This document shows, piece after piece, positions 1 through 6,098 of a stretch of 7,433 nt of DNA. Below the pieces are notes generated by a model. It had not been told where the DNA came from, ran no database searches, and saw only the letters and a program-made list of their open reading frames with translations. The translations under genes were made by a program, and so were the position numbers. This DNA is from an uncultured Bacteroidota bacterium (GTDB lineage Bacteria > Bacteroidota > Bacteroidia > Chitinophagales > Chitinophagaceae): the NCBI GenBank assembly GCA_946480675.1, contig CAMLKS010000118.1:1-7433 (forward strand), given 5' to 3'. The stretch's first letter is position 1. Each line of letters opens with the position of its first letter.

Positions 1-742
1 TCCATGGGTTGTAAAGATTGCTGTTTCTGTCTGCTTTAGCACCCAGCGTTTGCTGCACACTGCCATCCGTGGGATTATCATTCAGGTCGCCCATCACCAG
101 TATGCGCGCCTTAGGATTTGCCTGCAGTATGGCATCTATCTTCTTTCGGTTCACCATTGCCAATACATTCCGTTTATCTGCCGTTTCCTCTCTGCCTTCC
201 CTGCGCGAAGGCCAGTGGTTTACCAGCACATGCACGGTATCGCCTACCAGGGTGCCCATTACATACAGTACATCGCGCGTAGCATCGCTGCCATGCAACG
301 ATACCGGCAATGGCTTTGACATCAGCGGTTTGAAGAACTTAGGATTATACACCAGCGCTACATCTATACCCCGCTCGTCCCGGCTGTTATACCACACATA
401 TTTATAACCTCTGCTTTTTATTTCAGGCTGAGAAATCAAGTCATTCAATACACGGTTGTTCTCTATTTCAGCCACACCTATCAATATGGCACCATCTGTC
501 ACTTTGCCCGTACCTATGCTCTGAAATACGCCGGCTATATTATGTAGTTTCTGCCTGTATACTTTATCTGTATATCGATAACTGCCTTTGGGAGTAAAAT
601 CTTCATCATGGGCATATGTGTCATCCAGCGTATCAAAAAGGTTCTCCAGGTTATAAAAAGCTACAGCATAATCCTTACCCTGCGCATATATGGCTGTAGC
701 AAGTATCGCAAAGCAAATAGTGAGTAGTAACTTTTGAAACAA
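1..742 (-). CDS. Secreted endonuclease/exonuclease/phosphatase-family protein, 3' end outside window
   Basis: The visible 247 residues belong to the DNase I-like endonuclease/exonuclease/phosphatase fold, metal-dependent enzymes that cut phosphodiester or phosphomonoester bonds. Motifs seen in order: FYNLENLFD (29-37, the opening strand with the metal-site Asn), VAEIEN (90-95, metal-binding Glu), GIDVALVYNP (125-134), NHWPSR (175-180, catalytic-type His) and GDLNDNP (218-224, Asp/Asn of the active site). The final catalytic His region lies beyond the window edge. The start is TTG at 742: upstream in frame there are only four codons before a TAA stop and none is a start codon, while TTG gives a textbook signal peptide (hydrophobic residues 5-18, then IYAQG), so export to the periplasm or outside is expected. 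It lies 60 bases downstream of pfkA on the same strand and probably shares its transcript. The true substrate (DNA, phospholipid, other phosphoester) cannot be told from sequence. Confidence 0.9.
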   Translation of the reverse strand, partial: MFQKLLLTICFAILATAIYAQGKDYAVAFYNLENLFDTLDDTYAHDEDFTPKGSYRYTDKVYRQKLHNIAGVFQSIGTGKVTDGAILIGVAEIENNRVLNDLISQPEIKSRGYKYVWYNSRDERGIDVALVYNPKFFKPLMSKPLPVSLHGSDATRDVLYVMGTLVGDTVHVLVNHWPSRREGREETADKRNVLAMVNRKKIDAILQANPKARILVMGDLNDNPTDGSVQQTLGAKADRNSNLYNPW

Positions 743-753
743 TCTATACTGTA

Positions 754-791
754 TTTAGAAATTCTTGTTTAGGATTTTAGCTTTAGAAATT
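754..791. repeat. Short direct repeat TTTAGAAATT, two copies
   Basis: The 10-base word TTTAGAAATT occurs at 754-763 and again at 782-791 in the 60-base gap between the pfkA stop and the next gene's start. The second copy also forms the left arm of the hairpin at 783-802. The sequence is AT-rich, so chance is a real possibility; no function is claimed. Confidence 0.4.
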
Positions 792-802
792 AGTATTTCT
801 AA
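783..802 (-). other. AT-rich hairpin directly after the pfkA stop codon
   Basis: TTAGAAAT (783-790) and ATTTCTAA (795-802) are perfect inverted copies around a 4-base loop, giving an 8-bp stem that begins immediately after the pfkA stop (803-805). Read on the minus strand it is not followed by a run of T, so it is not a standard intrinsic terminator. It may protect the 3' end of pfkA mRNA or mark a processing or attenuation point before the next gene. Confidence 0.35.
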
Positions 803-1783
803 CTACACTGCCAGCACTCTTATCATATCTATCATATCCTTACTGAGGCATACGTTTTCTTTAATAGCTTTTTCAAACGGTGTGTACACTATTTCTCCAT
901 TTATTATGCCTGCCATTACTTGTGTTCGGCCCGCACGCAGCGCATCTACAGCTGCATAACCCAATCTGCTGGCCAGTATCCTGTCCGCACAGGTAGGCGA
1001 CCCACCGCGCTGTATATGTCCTAGTATGGCACTGCGTATATCCAGCATCGGGAAGCGTTCCTGTACTTTGGCTTGTAATTCTTTAGCGCCGCCAAAATCG
1101 TCGCCCTCTGCTACTACCAGTATATGCACGGTTTTCTTACGGCGTTCGTCCATATCTATTCTATCCAGCACATCGTTTATATTGGTCACTGTTTCAGGCA
1201 GCAGTATATCTTCTGCACCGCAGGCAAGGCCACTGTGCAATGCTATATACCCCGCATCGCGGCCCATTACTTCTACAATAAATAACCTGTCATGCGCTTC
1301 TGCAGTATCACGTATCTTATCTATTGCATCTACTGCTGTATTTACAGCCGTATCAAAGCCTATAGTAAAGTCCGTACCTGCCAGATCTTTGTCTATCGTA
1401 CCCGGCAAACCCACGGCCGGTATCGTATATTTTTTAAAGAAGGCAACAGCACCTTTAAAAGTACCATCACCACCTATCAGCACCAAGCCCTCTATACCAT
1501 GCTTTTGCAGGCTGTCATAAGCTTTTTGCATCCCTTCATCAGTCATAAATTCTTTACTGCGTGCCGTTTTCAGTATGGTACCGCCCCGCTGTATGATATT
1601 CGATACATCTTTCGCTTCCATTTTATATATATCGCCATCTATCATACCCTGGTAGCCGCGCCTGATGCCATGCACTTCTATCCCATGATAAGTAGCAGTA
1701 CGTACTACTGCACGTATAGCCGCATTCATGCCGGGGCTATCGCCGCCCGATGTCATTACTCCTATTTTCCTGATTGTGCTCAT
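803..1783 (-). CDS. pfkA: ATP-dependent 6-phosphofructokinase
   Basis: Cytoplasmic glycolytic enzyme that phosphorylates fructose 6-phosphate to fructose 1,6-bisphosphate. The 326 residues match the usual 320-residue bacterial type. Visible motifs: GGDSPGMN (13-20, nucleotide loop), Arg75 in TAR, GGDG (104-107), PGTIDKD (127-133, with catalytic base Asp131 and Asp133), MGRD (173-176), and GHIQRGGSP (255-263, sugar-phosphate binding) followed by ADRILASRLG. Gly at 107 and Gly at 128 are the residues seen in ATP-using enzymes; pyrophosphate-using relatives usually have Asp and Lys there. The ATG start sits right before the first beta strand, as in the family. An oddity is Lys132 between the two catalytic aspartates, where Asn is usual. 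Isoleucine is encoded by ATA in 28 of 33 cases by my count. The gene has its own candidate promoter downstream of the carbonic anhydrase terminator and probably reads on into the secreted hydrolase gene. Confidence 0.97.
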   Translation of the reverse strand: MSTIRKIGVMTSGGDSPGMNAAIRAVVRTATYHGIEVHGIRRGYQGMIDGDIYKMEAKDVSNIIQRGGTILKTARSKEFMTDEGMQKAYDSLQKHGIEGLVLIGGDGTFKGAVAFFKKYTIPAVGLPGTIDKDLAGTDFTIGFDTAVNTAVDAIDKIRDTAEAHDRLFIVEVMGRDAGYIALHSGLACGAEDILLPETVTNINDVLDRIDMDERRKKTVHILVVAEGDDFGGAKELQAKVQERFPMLDIRSAILGHIQRGGSPTCADRILASRLGYAAVDALRAGRTQVMAGIINGEIVYTPFEKAIKENVCLSKDMIDMIRVLAV

Positions 1784-1814
1784 AGTTTGCTTTTATAATA
1801 GCTCAACAAATATG

Positions 1815-1849
1815 CAAAGGTGCGCTTCTTAATTAAAAGGTACGCCAAA
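1815..1849 (-). promoter_or_regulatory. Candidate Bacteroidota-type promoter for pfkA
   Basis: On the minus strand CACCTTTG (1822-1815) differs at one position from the -7 consensus TAnnTTTG and is followed by C, as is common. A TTTG (1849-1846) lies 23 bases upstream, at the upper end of the 17-23 spacing reported for Flavobacterium-type promoters. It falls between the terminator at 1869-1899 and the pfkA ATG at 1783, where a promoter is needed. The leader would be about 25 bases. Confidence 0.4.
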
Positions 1850-1868
1850 GATGTTACATAGAATTAAC

Positions 1869-1899
1869 AAAAAAAACCGCGCCCTTACGGGCAACGGTT
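1869..1899 (-). terminator. Rho-independent terminator after the carbonic anhydrase gene
   Basis: On the minus strand AACCG-TT-GCCC (1899-1889), loop GTAA, then GGGC-G-CGGTT (1884-1875) forms a GC-rich stem of 9 pairs with one small internal loop, and it runs directly into eight T (1876-1869). It begins 32 bases past the carbonic anhydrase stop codon and separates that transcription unit from pfkA. The plus-strand reading has no T run, so it acts in one direction only. Confidence 0.85.
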
Positions 1900-1930
1900 C
1901 CATAAAAATAAGACCCCTCTCTCAATATGA

Positions 1931-2602
1931 TCAACCGGCAAGCGCCATACTCATATCTTGGGGTTGTGCCATACGGATGGTTTCTTCCAGGAATTCTACC
2001 CTACCTGTAGCTACATTATACATAGCACCTATTATACCTACTTTACCACTACTTACCAGTTCATTTATAATGGTACTCTCAGCCAATATCCTGTCTACAG
2101 AGTGGTGTACGTTCAGCATGGCCACCTCGTTTACAAATTGTGCATTTTTACCATCGCGTTGCGTATGCTTTTGCTCCTGTTGCACAGCGGGTTGTATTTT
2201 TTCTAGCAACGATGTCAGGTTACCGAGTTCTACATGATCGCAGGCGCCTTTTATAGCACCACAACCTGTATGGCCCAATACCACTATCAATGGGGTTTTC
2301 ACCGCAGCAGTAGCATATTCCAGGCTGCCCAGTATATCATTATTTATCACATTACCAGCTATACGTATACTGAATATGTCGCCCAAACCCTGATCAAACA
2401 CCACCTCTGCCGATGTACGTGAATCCATACAGCTAACAATGGCAGCAAATGGAAACTGGTCATCTTTTGTTTCATTTACCAGTTCCAGCAGGTCGCGGTT
2501 CACTTTCAGGTTATTAACAAACCTGAAGTTACCATTCTTCAATAATTGTAATGCGAGCGATGGCGTGATATTTGCTTTGTCTATATTTTTTAAAGTATGC
2601 AT
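1931..2602 (-). CDS. Beta-class carbonic anhydrase
   Basis: Zinc enzyme that interconverts CO2 and bicarbonate, expected in the cytoplasm because no signal peptide is present. The 223 residues fit the compact bacterial beta class. Zinc ligands and active site are visible: C-x-D-x-R at 58-62 (Cys58, Asp60, and Arg62 that pairs with Asp60) and H-x-x-C at 111-114 (His111, Cys114). The segment from 71 to 98, with IRIAGN (79-84) and GSLEYA (92-97), is the conserved middle of the family. The ATG at 2602 is preceded by an A-rich leader and no Shine-Dalgarno sequence. The gene follows the SulP transporter by 35 bases on the same strand with no terminator between them, so they are probably cotranscribed: the enzyme would supply or consume the bicarbonate that the transporter handles. 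The unit ends at the terminator at 1869-1899. Isoleucine is mostly ATA, as in pfkA. Confidence 0.96.
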   Translation of the reverse strand: MHTLKNIDKANITPSLALQLLKNGNFRFVNNLKVNRDLLELVNETKDDQFPFAAIVSCMDSRTSAEVVFDQGLGDIFSIRIAGNVINNDILGSLEYATAAVKTPLIVVLGHTGCGAIKGACDHVELGNLTSLLEKIQPAVQQEQKHTQRDGKNAQFVNEVAMLNVHHSVDRILAESTIINELVSSGKVGIIGAMYNVATGRVEFLEETIRMAQPQDMSMALAG

Positions 2603-2637
2603 TTTAAAATAGTTTTTGTGGTTAAATAATTATGAGT

Positions 2638-4305
2638 TTAGTCATTACCCGTCAGCTGCTTCAGCAGCTTTTTATAAGTACCTGCACTGCGCTTAGGCTC
2701 TTCATTGCCATTTGCCAATTCAGATACTACATCCCATTCAGATGCTGCCGAGGGCACTTTATACGTATTCTTAAAGCCTATCAGCGATAGCTTTATATTT
2801 CTATCCGGCGCTTTGCTTTCATGAAAATCGCGTATCAGTTCCAGCACGTCATAATCTATATATTCTGTTTGGCTTGCATCTATGATAATGCTGGTGTTTT
2901 CAGGTAGCTTCTCCAGTGTTTCCTTAATACTTGCTTTGTTTAAGAACGATACTTCCTGTGCCAATGTCAATTTTACGAGCTCACCATTACTGAAGCTGCT
3001 GCGCTGAAAATAGTACGGTATGCGCATATTGGCACGCAGTGTATAAAAAACAGCCACCACCAAGCCTATACCCACACCTTTCAATAGATCCAGCGATACT
3101 ACACCTACAGCCGTTGCCACAAAAGGGATGAACTGTGTGGCTCCGCCCTCTTTCCATATATGTTTGAATACCGATGGTTTGCACAACCTATATCCGGTGT
3201 ATATCAGGATAGCAGCAAGAGACGCCTTAGGTATCAGGTTCAATATGGTTGGAATGGCAGCCACACATACCAATAATAAGGTACCATGTATGATTGTAGA
3301 AAGCTTTGTACGTGCACCGGCATTGATATTGGCCGATGAGCGTACTATAACAGATGTTACAGGCAGGCCACCTATCAGGCCGCTTATCATGTTACCTATG
3401 CCTTGTGCACGTAGTTCACGGTTGGTTGGTGTATATCGCTTTAGCGGATCCAGTTTGTCTGTTGCCTCTATACACAGCAGTGTTTCAATAGATGCCACAA
3501 TTGCTATTACCACACCTATCTGCCATACTTTGGGGTTAGACAATGCAGTAAAATCAGGCATCATAAAGTTGCCAATGAAGCTATTGAAATCAGTAGCTAC
3601 TGGCAAGCTTACCAAATGTGTATTGTCCAGGTAAAGATTACCGGCCGTCATTTGATACAGGCCATTCAGCAATACGCCTATTATTACTACTACTAGTCCG
3701 CTTGGCAAAAACTTCATTTTACTGAAAGCTTTGGTTTGCCATAATATCAATATTAATATACCCAGTATTGCTATGATAGCTGCACCCGGTTCTATGTGCC
3801 GCAGGCTGTCGGTTATGATGTCCATAGAAAAGCCATCTTCTGCATCTACCATACTATCATGGTTTTGCTTGGTATAGCCTACCGCGTCGGGTATTTGTTT
3901 AATGATAATTGTCAATCCAATACCTGCCAGCATGCCTTCTATCACACTGCTGGGAAAATAATTGGCTATAGTGCCGGCTTTCAGTATGCCAAGTACAAAT
4001 TGTACAGCACCTGCTACCATTACCGAGCATAGAAAGACATCAAAAGCACCCAGTTCGCCAATGGCGCTCAGTACTATAGCCGTCAGTCCGGCAGCTGGCC
4101 CCACTACGCTCAATTGAGAGCCGCTCAGGAAACCAATAACAATACCACCTACTATACCGGCCACAATACCGGAGAAAAGTGGTGCGCCCGATGCCAGCGC
4201 TATACCCAGGCACAATGGCAGGGCAATGAGAAAAACGATAATACCGCCAACCAGGTCGTTCTTAAAATATTTAAATAAGCCTTCTTGTTTCATAAAATTG
4301 ATCAT
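2638..4305 (-). CDS. SulP (SLC26) family inorganic anion transporter with STAS domain
   Basis: Inner-membrane carrier of 555 residues. Roughly 12 or more hydrophobic segments occupy residues 18-425; family signatures include VVGPAAGLTA (67-76) in the core, and NRELRAQGIGN (295-305) followed by GGLPVTSVIVRSSANINAGA (312-331). A cytoplasmic STAS domain follows at about 441-530, with DASQTEYIDYD (476-486) at the position of the anti-sigma-antagonist-like loop. Members of this family carry sulfate, bicarbonate or other anions, often with Na+ or H+. The carbonic anhydrase gene 35 bases downstream makes bicarbonate the favoured guess here, but substrate is an inference. The ATG at 4305 is used; a second ATG four codons on (Met5, MKQEGLFKYF) is an equally plausible start. 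No clear TAnnTTTG promoter is visible in the 139 bases upstream. Isoleucine codons are mixed here, unlike in the carbonic anhydrase and pfkA genes. Confidence 0.95.
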   Translation of the reverse strand: MINFMKQEGLFKYFKNDLVGGIIVFLIALPLCLGIALASGAPLFSGIVAGIVGGIVIGFLSGSQLSVVGPAAGLTAIVLSAIGELGAFDVFLCSVMVAGAVQFVLGILKAGTIANYFPSSVIEGMLAGIGLTIIIKQIPDAVGYTKQNHDSMVDAEDGFSMDIITDSLRHIEPGAAIIAILGILILILWQTKAFSKMKFLPSGLVVVIIGVLLNGLYQMTAGNLYLDNTHLVSLPVATDFNSFIGNFMMPDFTALSNPKVWQIGVVIAIVASIETLLCIEATDKLDPLKRYTPTNRELRAQGIGNMISGLIGGLPVTSVIVRSSANINAGARTKLSTIIHGTLLLVCVAAIPTILNLIPKASLAAILIYTGYRLCKPSVFKHIWKEGGATQFIPFVATAVGVVSLDLLKGVGIGLVVAVFYTLRANMRIPYYFQRSSFSNGELVKLTLAQEVSFLNKASIKETLEKLPENTSIIIDASQTEYIDYDVLELIRDFHESKAPDRNIKLSLIGFKNTYKVPSAASEWDVVSELANGNEEPKRSAGTYKKLLKQLTGND

Positions 4306-4390
4306 AGCTGTAAAAACGCCTATATGTACACATGGATGCTACACACGGGTTTAAACGGTGCACACTACGAACAGTGCTTGTTGGTGTTTT
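4306..4390 (-). promoter_or_regulatory. Leader and upstream region of the SulP transporter gene, no clear promoter seen
   Basis: This gap should contain the start of the transporter/carbonic anhydrase transcript if the hairpin at 4412-4428 terminates the gene before it. I see no match to TAnnTTTG within one mismatch. The only visible symmetry is GTTTAAAC (4349-4356), an 8-base palindrome near the middle, and GTGCAC just after it. Either an atypical promoter operates or transcription reads through from the upstream gene. Confidence 0.25.
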
Positions 4391-4428
4391 AAAAATAAAA
4401 ATGGATACAATTGGGCATACGATGCCCA
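4391..4428 (-). terminator. Possible terminator hairpin after the small exported protein gene
   Basis: TGGGCAT (4412-4418), loop ACG, ATGCCCA (4422-4428) is a perfect 7-bp stem. On the minus strand it lies 16 bases past the stop codon of the small exported protein and is followed, after about 9 bases, by a T-rich stretch (4402-4391, T5-A-T5). The T tract is farther from the stem than in a standard intrinsic terminator, so the call is tentative. If functional, it would separate the small gene from the transporter gene. Confidence 0.45.
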
Positions 4429-4444
4429 TAGATGCTATGAAGGC

Positions 4445-4756
4445 TTAGCAGTTGGGAGGCGGTGTGAAAATATCGGGGACGAAATTATTGGGGAGCCGTT
4501 CGGCTTCGTGGATGGCTGTTTCTGTAGCTCTATCCAGGTATAAAATCTGTGCGGTAAGGCTCGCTTCGCTATTAATAAGTTTGAAGGGTTCGGCGCCCTT
4601 TTTCAATTTGCTGCCGGGTGTATCGTCTGCGCTGTGGCAGGTTTCATGTATCTCTTCTGTCATCATGCCTTTGAACAAAATCTTCCCTATTTCCTTCACA
4701 GGAAGCACCTGGAAGGAAAATATAGTGAGAAAGATGTACGCCAGCAGTTTACGCAT
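4445..4756 (-). CDS. Small exported or membrane-anchored protein of unknown function
   Basis: The 103-residue product is not assigned to a named family. Residues 3-20 (LLAYIFLTIFSFQVLPV core) are hydrophobic after a positive MRK start, so it is exported or anchored by an uncleaved N-terminal helix. Next come KEIGKILFKG (21-30) and an acidic stretch MMTEEIHETC (31-40) continuing as HSADD; the cluster His38-x-x... with Cys40-His41 and Asp44/45 could bind a metal, but this is a guess. The tail is proline-rich and ends FTPPPNC with a terminal Cys103. ATG at 4756 is preferred; a TTG three codons upstream would only add a short hydrophilic extension. It is transcribed away from the TPR gene and toward the transporter. 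In favour of a real gene: the signal-like N-terminus, a plausible hairpin after the stop, and the lack of any other gene in 4445-4756. I recall similar short proteins with a PVKE segment and PPPN tail in Bacteroidota, unverified. Confidence 0.7.
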   Translation of the reverse strand: MRKLLAYIFLTIFSFQVLPVKEIGKILFKGMMTEEIHETCHSADDTPGSKLKKGAEPFKLINSEASLTAQILYLDRATETAIHEAERLPNNFVPDIFTPPPNC

Positions 4757-4878
4757 CGTTGGCAAATTAACACTAAATATGCTGATGAACAGCGCTTAGT
4801 ATCAATAATAAAATGTTAAACCCCATAGATAAATAATATTATTACTACATTTTTATCCTTTCCGTAGCTATTTCTCAA
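4757..4878. promoter_or_regulatory. AT-rich divergent intergenic region with a 12-base palindrome
   Basis: Lies between the divergently transcribed small protein gene (minus) and TPR gene (plus). It is strongly AT-rich from about 4800 to 4856 and includes the perfect palindrome AATAATATTATT (4832-4843), which could be an operator or simply AT-rich chance. For the minus-strand gene the nearest -7-like word is TTAATTTG ending 6 bases before its ATG, one mismatch from TAnnTTTG but too close to be comfortable. No RNA gene or ORF is evident. Confidence 0.3.
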
Positions 4879-4886
4879 TACTTTTG
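4879..4886 (+). promoter_or_regulatory. TAnnTTTG -7 element for the TPR gene
   Basis: TACTTTTG is a perfect match to the Bacteroidota -7 consensus and is followed by C. The -33 element is weak (TTTC at 4859-4862, 16 bases upstream). Transcription would begin near 4893, giving a leader of about 20 bases to the GTG at 4914. This position decides the start of the downstream gene: the upstream in-frame TTG at 4884 lies inside the promoter and would not be in the transcript. Confidence 0.65.
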
Positions 4887-4913
4887 CGCTGTTTTTACCA
4901 GCATTTTCTTAGC

Positions 4914-6011
4914 GTGAGATTCACATTCATATTTTTATTGCTGATGCCTTTGGGCCTGTGGGGGCAAGATACCGACTGGCCCAGTCCTGAAGTGGCACAG
5001 ATGTATAATGCTGCCCGTGGCGACTTGATGCGGGGCAATATTCAGCAGGCCATCATTACCTATCGAAATGCCATTCAACTGGCTCCGGAAAAGATGATCC
5101 TGTACCGCGACCTGGGACAGGCATACTACCTGGCAGGTGAATATGATGAAACACAGAAGATACTGGAACCTATTATTAAAAGTGGAGAGGCCGATGCGCA
5201 AAGCTTCCAGATAGCGGGTTCAGCATATGTAGCACAAAAGGAAAAGAAAAAAGCTAAAAACATATTACAGAAGGGATTGGAACGCTACCCGCATTCCGGC
5301 CTGCTGTTTCATGAGCTGGGCAGGATGTATGAGATGGATGAGCAACCAGTATATGCCCTTGAAACCTGGCTGGATGGTATTGAAGCCGATCCTGCCTATC
5401 ATATAAACTATTACGAGGCCGCCCGCATGTATATGGGCACTCAAAAACCGGTTTGGGCGGTTATTTATGCCGAAATGTTCCTGAATATAGAACAGCAGAC
5501 ACCACGTGCTAATGAAACCCGCGATATGCTTTTAGGTGCCTACCAGCGCCTGTATAAAATGCTGGGTACCGGCGAGATACCCAAATTCAAAGGTGGCAAC
5601 AAGCAAAAACTGGCAGCCACCGCCGGCAATACTTTTGAAGAAGCTGTAGAACATACCTATCTGAAGTTATCGCCTGTAGTGAGTGATGGTATCACTACCG
5701 AAAACCTCATTATGCTGCGTACCCGGTTCCTGATGGAATGGATGAAAGCATATGCCGGCAAATACCCCATCAGCCTTTTCAACAGGCTGGATGATATGCT
5801 GCGCAATGGGTATTTCGATGTGTATAACCAATGGGTATTCGGTAAAATAGACAACCCGCAGCAGTTTGACGCATGGAAGAAGTTTCATCCCGATGCCATT
5901 CCTAAACTGGAGGCCTGGCTCAGCGAGCATCCTTACCGCCCCGTAGCTGCCGATTTTTACAATAGCAAAAGGGTAGATGGAATCTTTATTAAAGAAAAGA
6001 AGGATAAATAG
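4914..6011 (+). CDS. Secreted tetratricopeptide-repeat protein
   Basis: The 365-residue product begins with a signal peptide (MRFTFIFLLLMPLGLWGQ) and then five consecutive 34-residue TPR-like units at about 27-60, 61-94, 95-128, 129-162 and 163-196, each with the aromatic/Gly/Ala pattern of helix A and a Pro near the end in several (LAP at 56-58, YP at 125-126, DP at 159-160). TPR arrays are protein-binding scaffolds, so a partner rather than a reaction is expected. The C-terminal half (about 235-355) is rich in aromatic residues (for example YNQWVFGKID, 304-313) and matches nothing I can name. GTG at 4914 is chosen because the alternative in-frame TTG at 4884 lies within the promoter and would bury the signal peptide behind ten polar residues. 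It is followed after 87 bases, containing another promoter, by the SurA-like gene; both products work beyond the inner membrane. Its specific role is unknown. Confidence 0.88.
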   Translation: MRFTFIFLLLMPLGLWGQDTDWPSPEVAQMYNAARGDLMRGNIQQAIITYRNAIQLAPEKMILYRDLGQAYYLAGEYDETQKILEPIIKSGEADAQSFQIAGSAYVAQKEKKKAKNILQKGLERYPHSGLLFHELGRMYEMDEQPVYALETWLDGIEADPAYHINYYEAARMYMGTQKPVWAVIYAEMFLNIEQQTPRANETRDMLLGAYQRLYKMLGTGEIPKFKGGNKQKLAATAGNTFEEAVEHTYLKLSPVVSDGITTENLIMLRTRFLMEWMKAYAGKYPISLFNRLDDMLRNGYFDVYNQWVFGKIDNPQQFDAWKKFHPDAIPKLEAWLSEHPYRPVAADFYNSKRVDGIFIKEKKDK

Positions 6012-6047
6012 GTCAATACCTGTATGAATCAGGCATTTAGTTTAACG

Positions 6048-6076
6048 TTTCGCTTATAAATAATAATCTACATTTG
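6048..6076 (+). promoter_or_regulatory. Bacteroidota-type promoter for the SurA-like gene
   Basis: TACATTTG (6069-6076) matches the -7 consensus TAnnTTTG exactly and is followed by C. TTTC (6048-6051), one mismatch from the -33 word TTTG, lies 17 bases upstream, within the known 17-23 range. Start of transcription would be around 6083, about 16 bases before the ATG at 6099, so the gene can be expressed independently of the TPR gene. Confidence 0.65.
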
Positions 6077-6098
6077 CCAGCCATATTATAACGTGCCA

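Noticed and set aside
1026..1798. Open frames on the plus strand opposite pfkA (1026-1520 and 1292-1798)
   Set aside because: They lie entirely antisense to a gene with full catalytic motifs, and their translations are Ser/Tyr-rich without recognisable domains, as expected for shadow frames.
80..2350. Frequent CAGTAT words on the plus strand as a dispersed repeat family
   Set aside because: They fall inside minus-strand genes and are explained by adjacent Ile (ATA) and Leu (CTG) codons, not by a repeat element.
3128..3634. 168-codon open frame on the plus strand opposite the SulP gene
   Set aside because: Antisense to conserved transporter motifs; no promoter, signal or domain supports it.
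4360..4377. Imperfect hairpin in the transporter leader as a riboswitch
   Set aside because: Five pairs interrupted by a bulge, with no resemblance to a known aptamer.
4757..4765. TTG start three codons upstream for the small exported protein
   Set aside because: ATG at 4756 gives a standard MRK-hydrophobic signal start; the TTG adds MPT without benefit.
6019..6033. Inverted repeat CCTG...CAGG after the TPR gene as a terminator
   Set aside because: Only four base pairs with a 7-base loop and no T tract on the plus strand; too weak to call.
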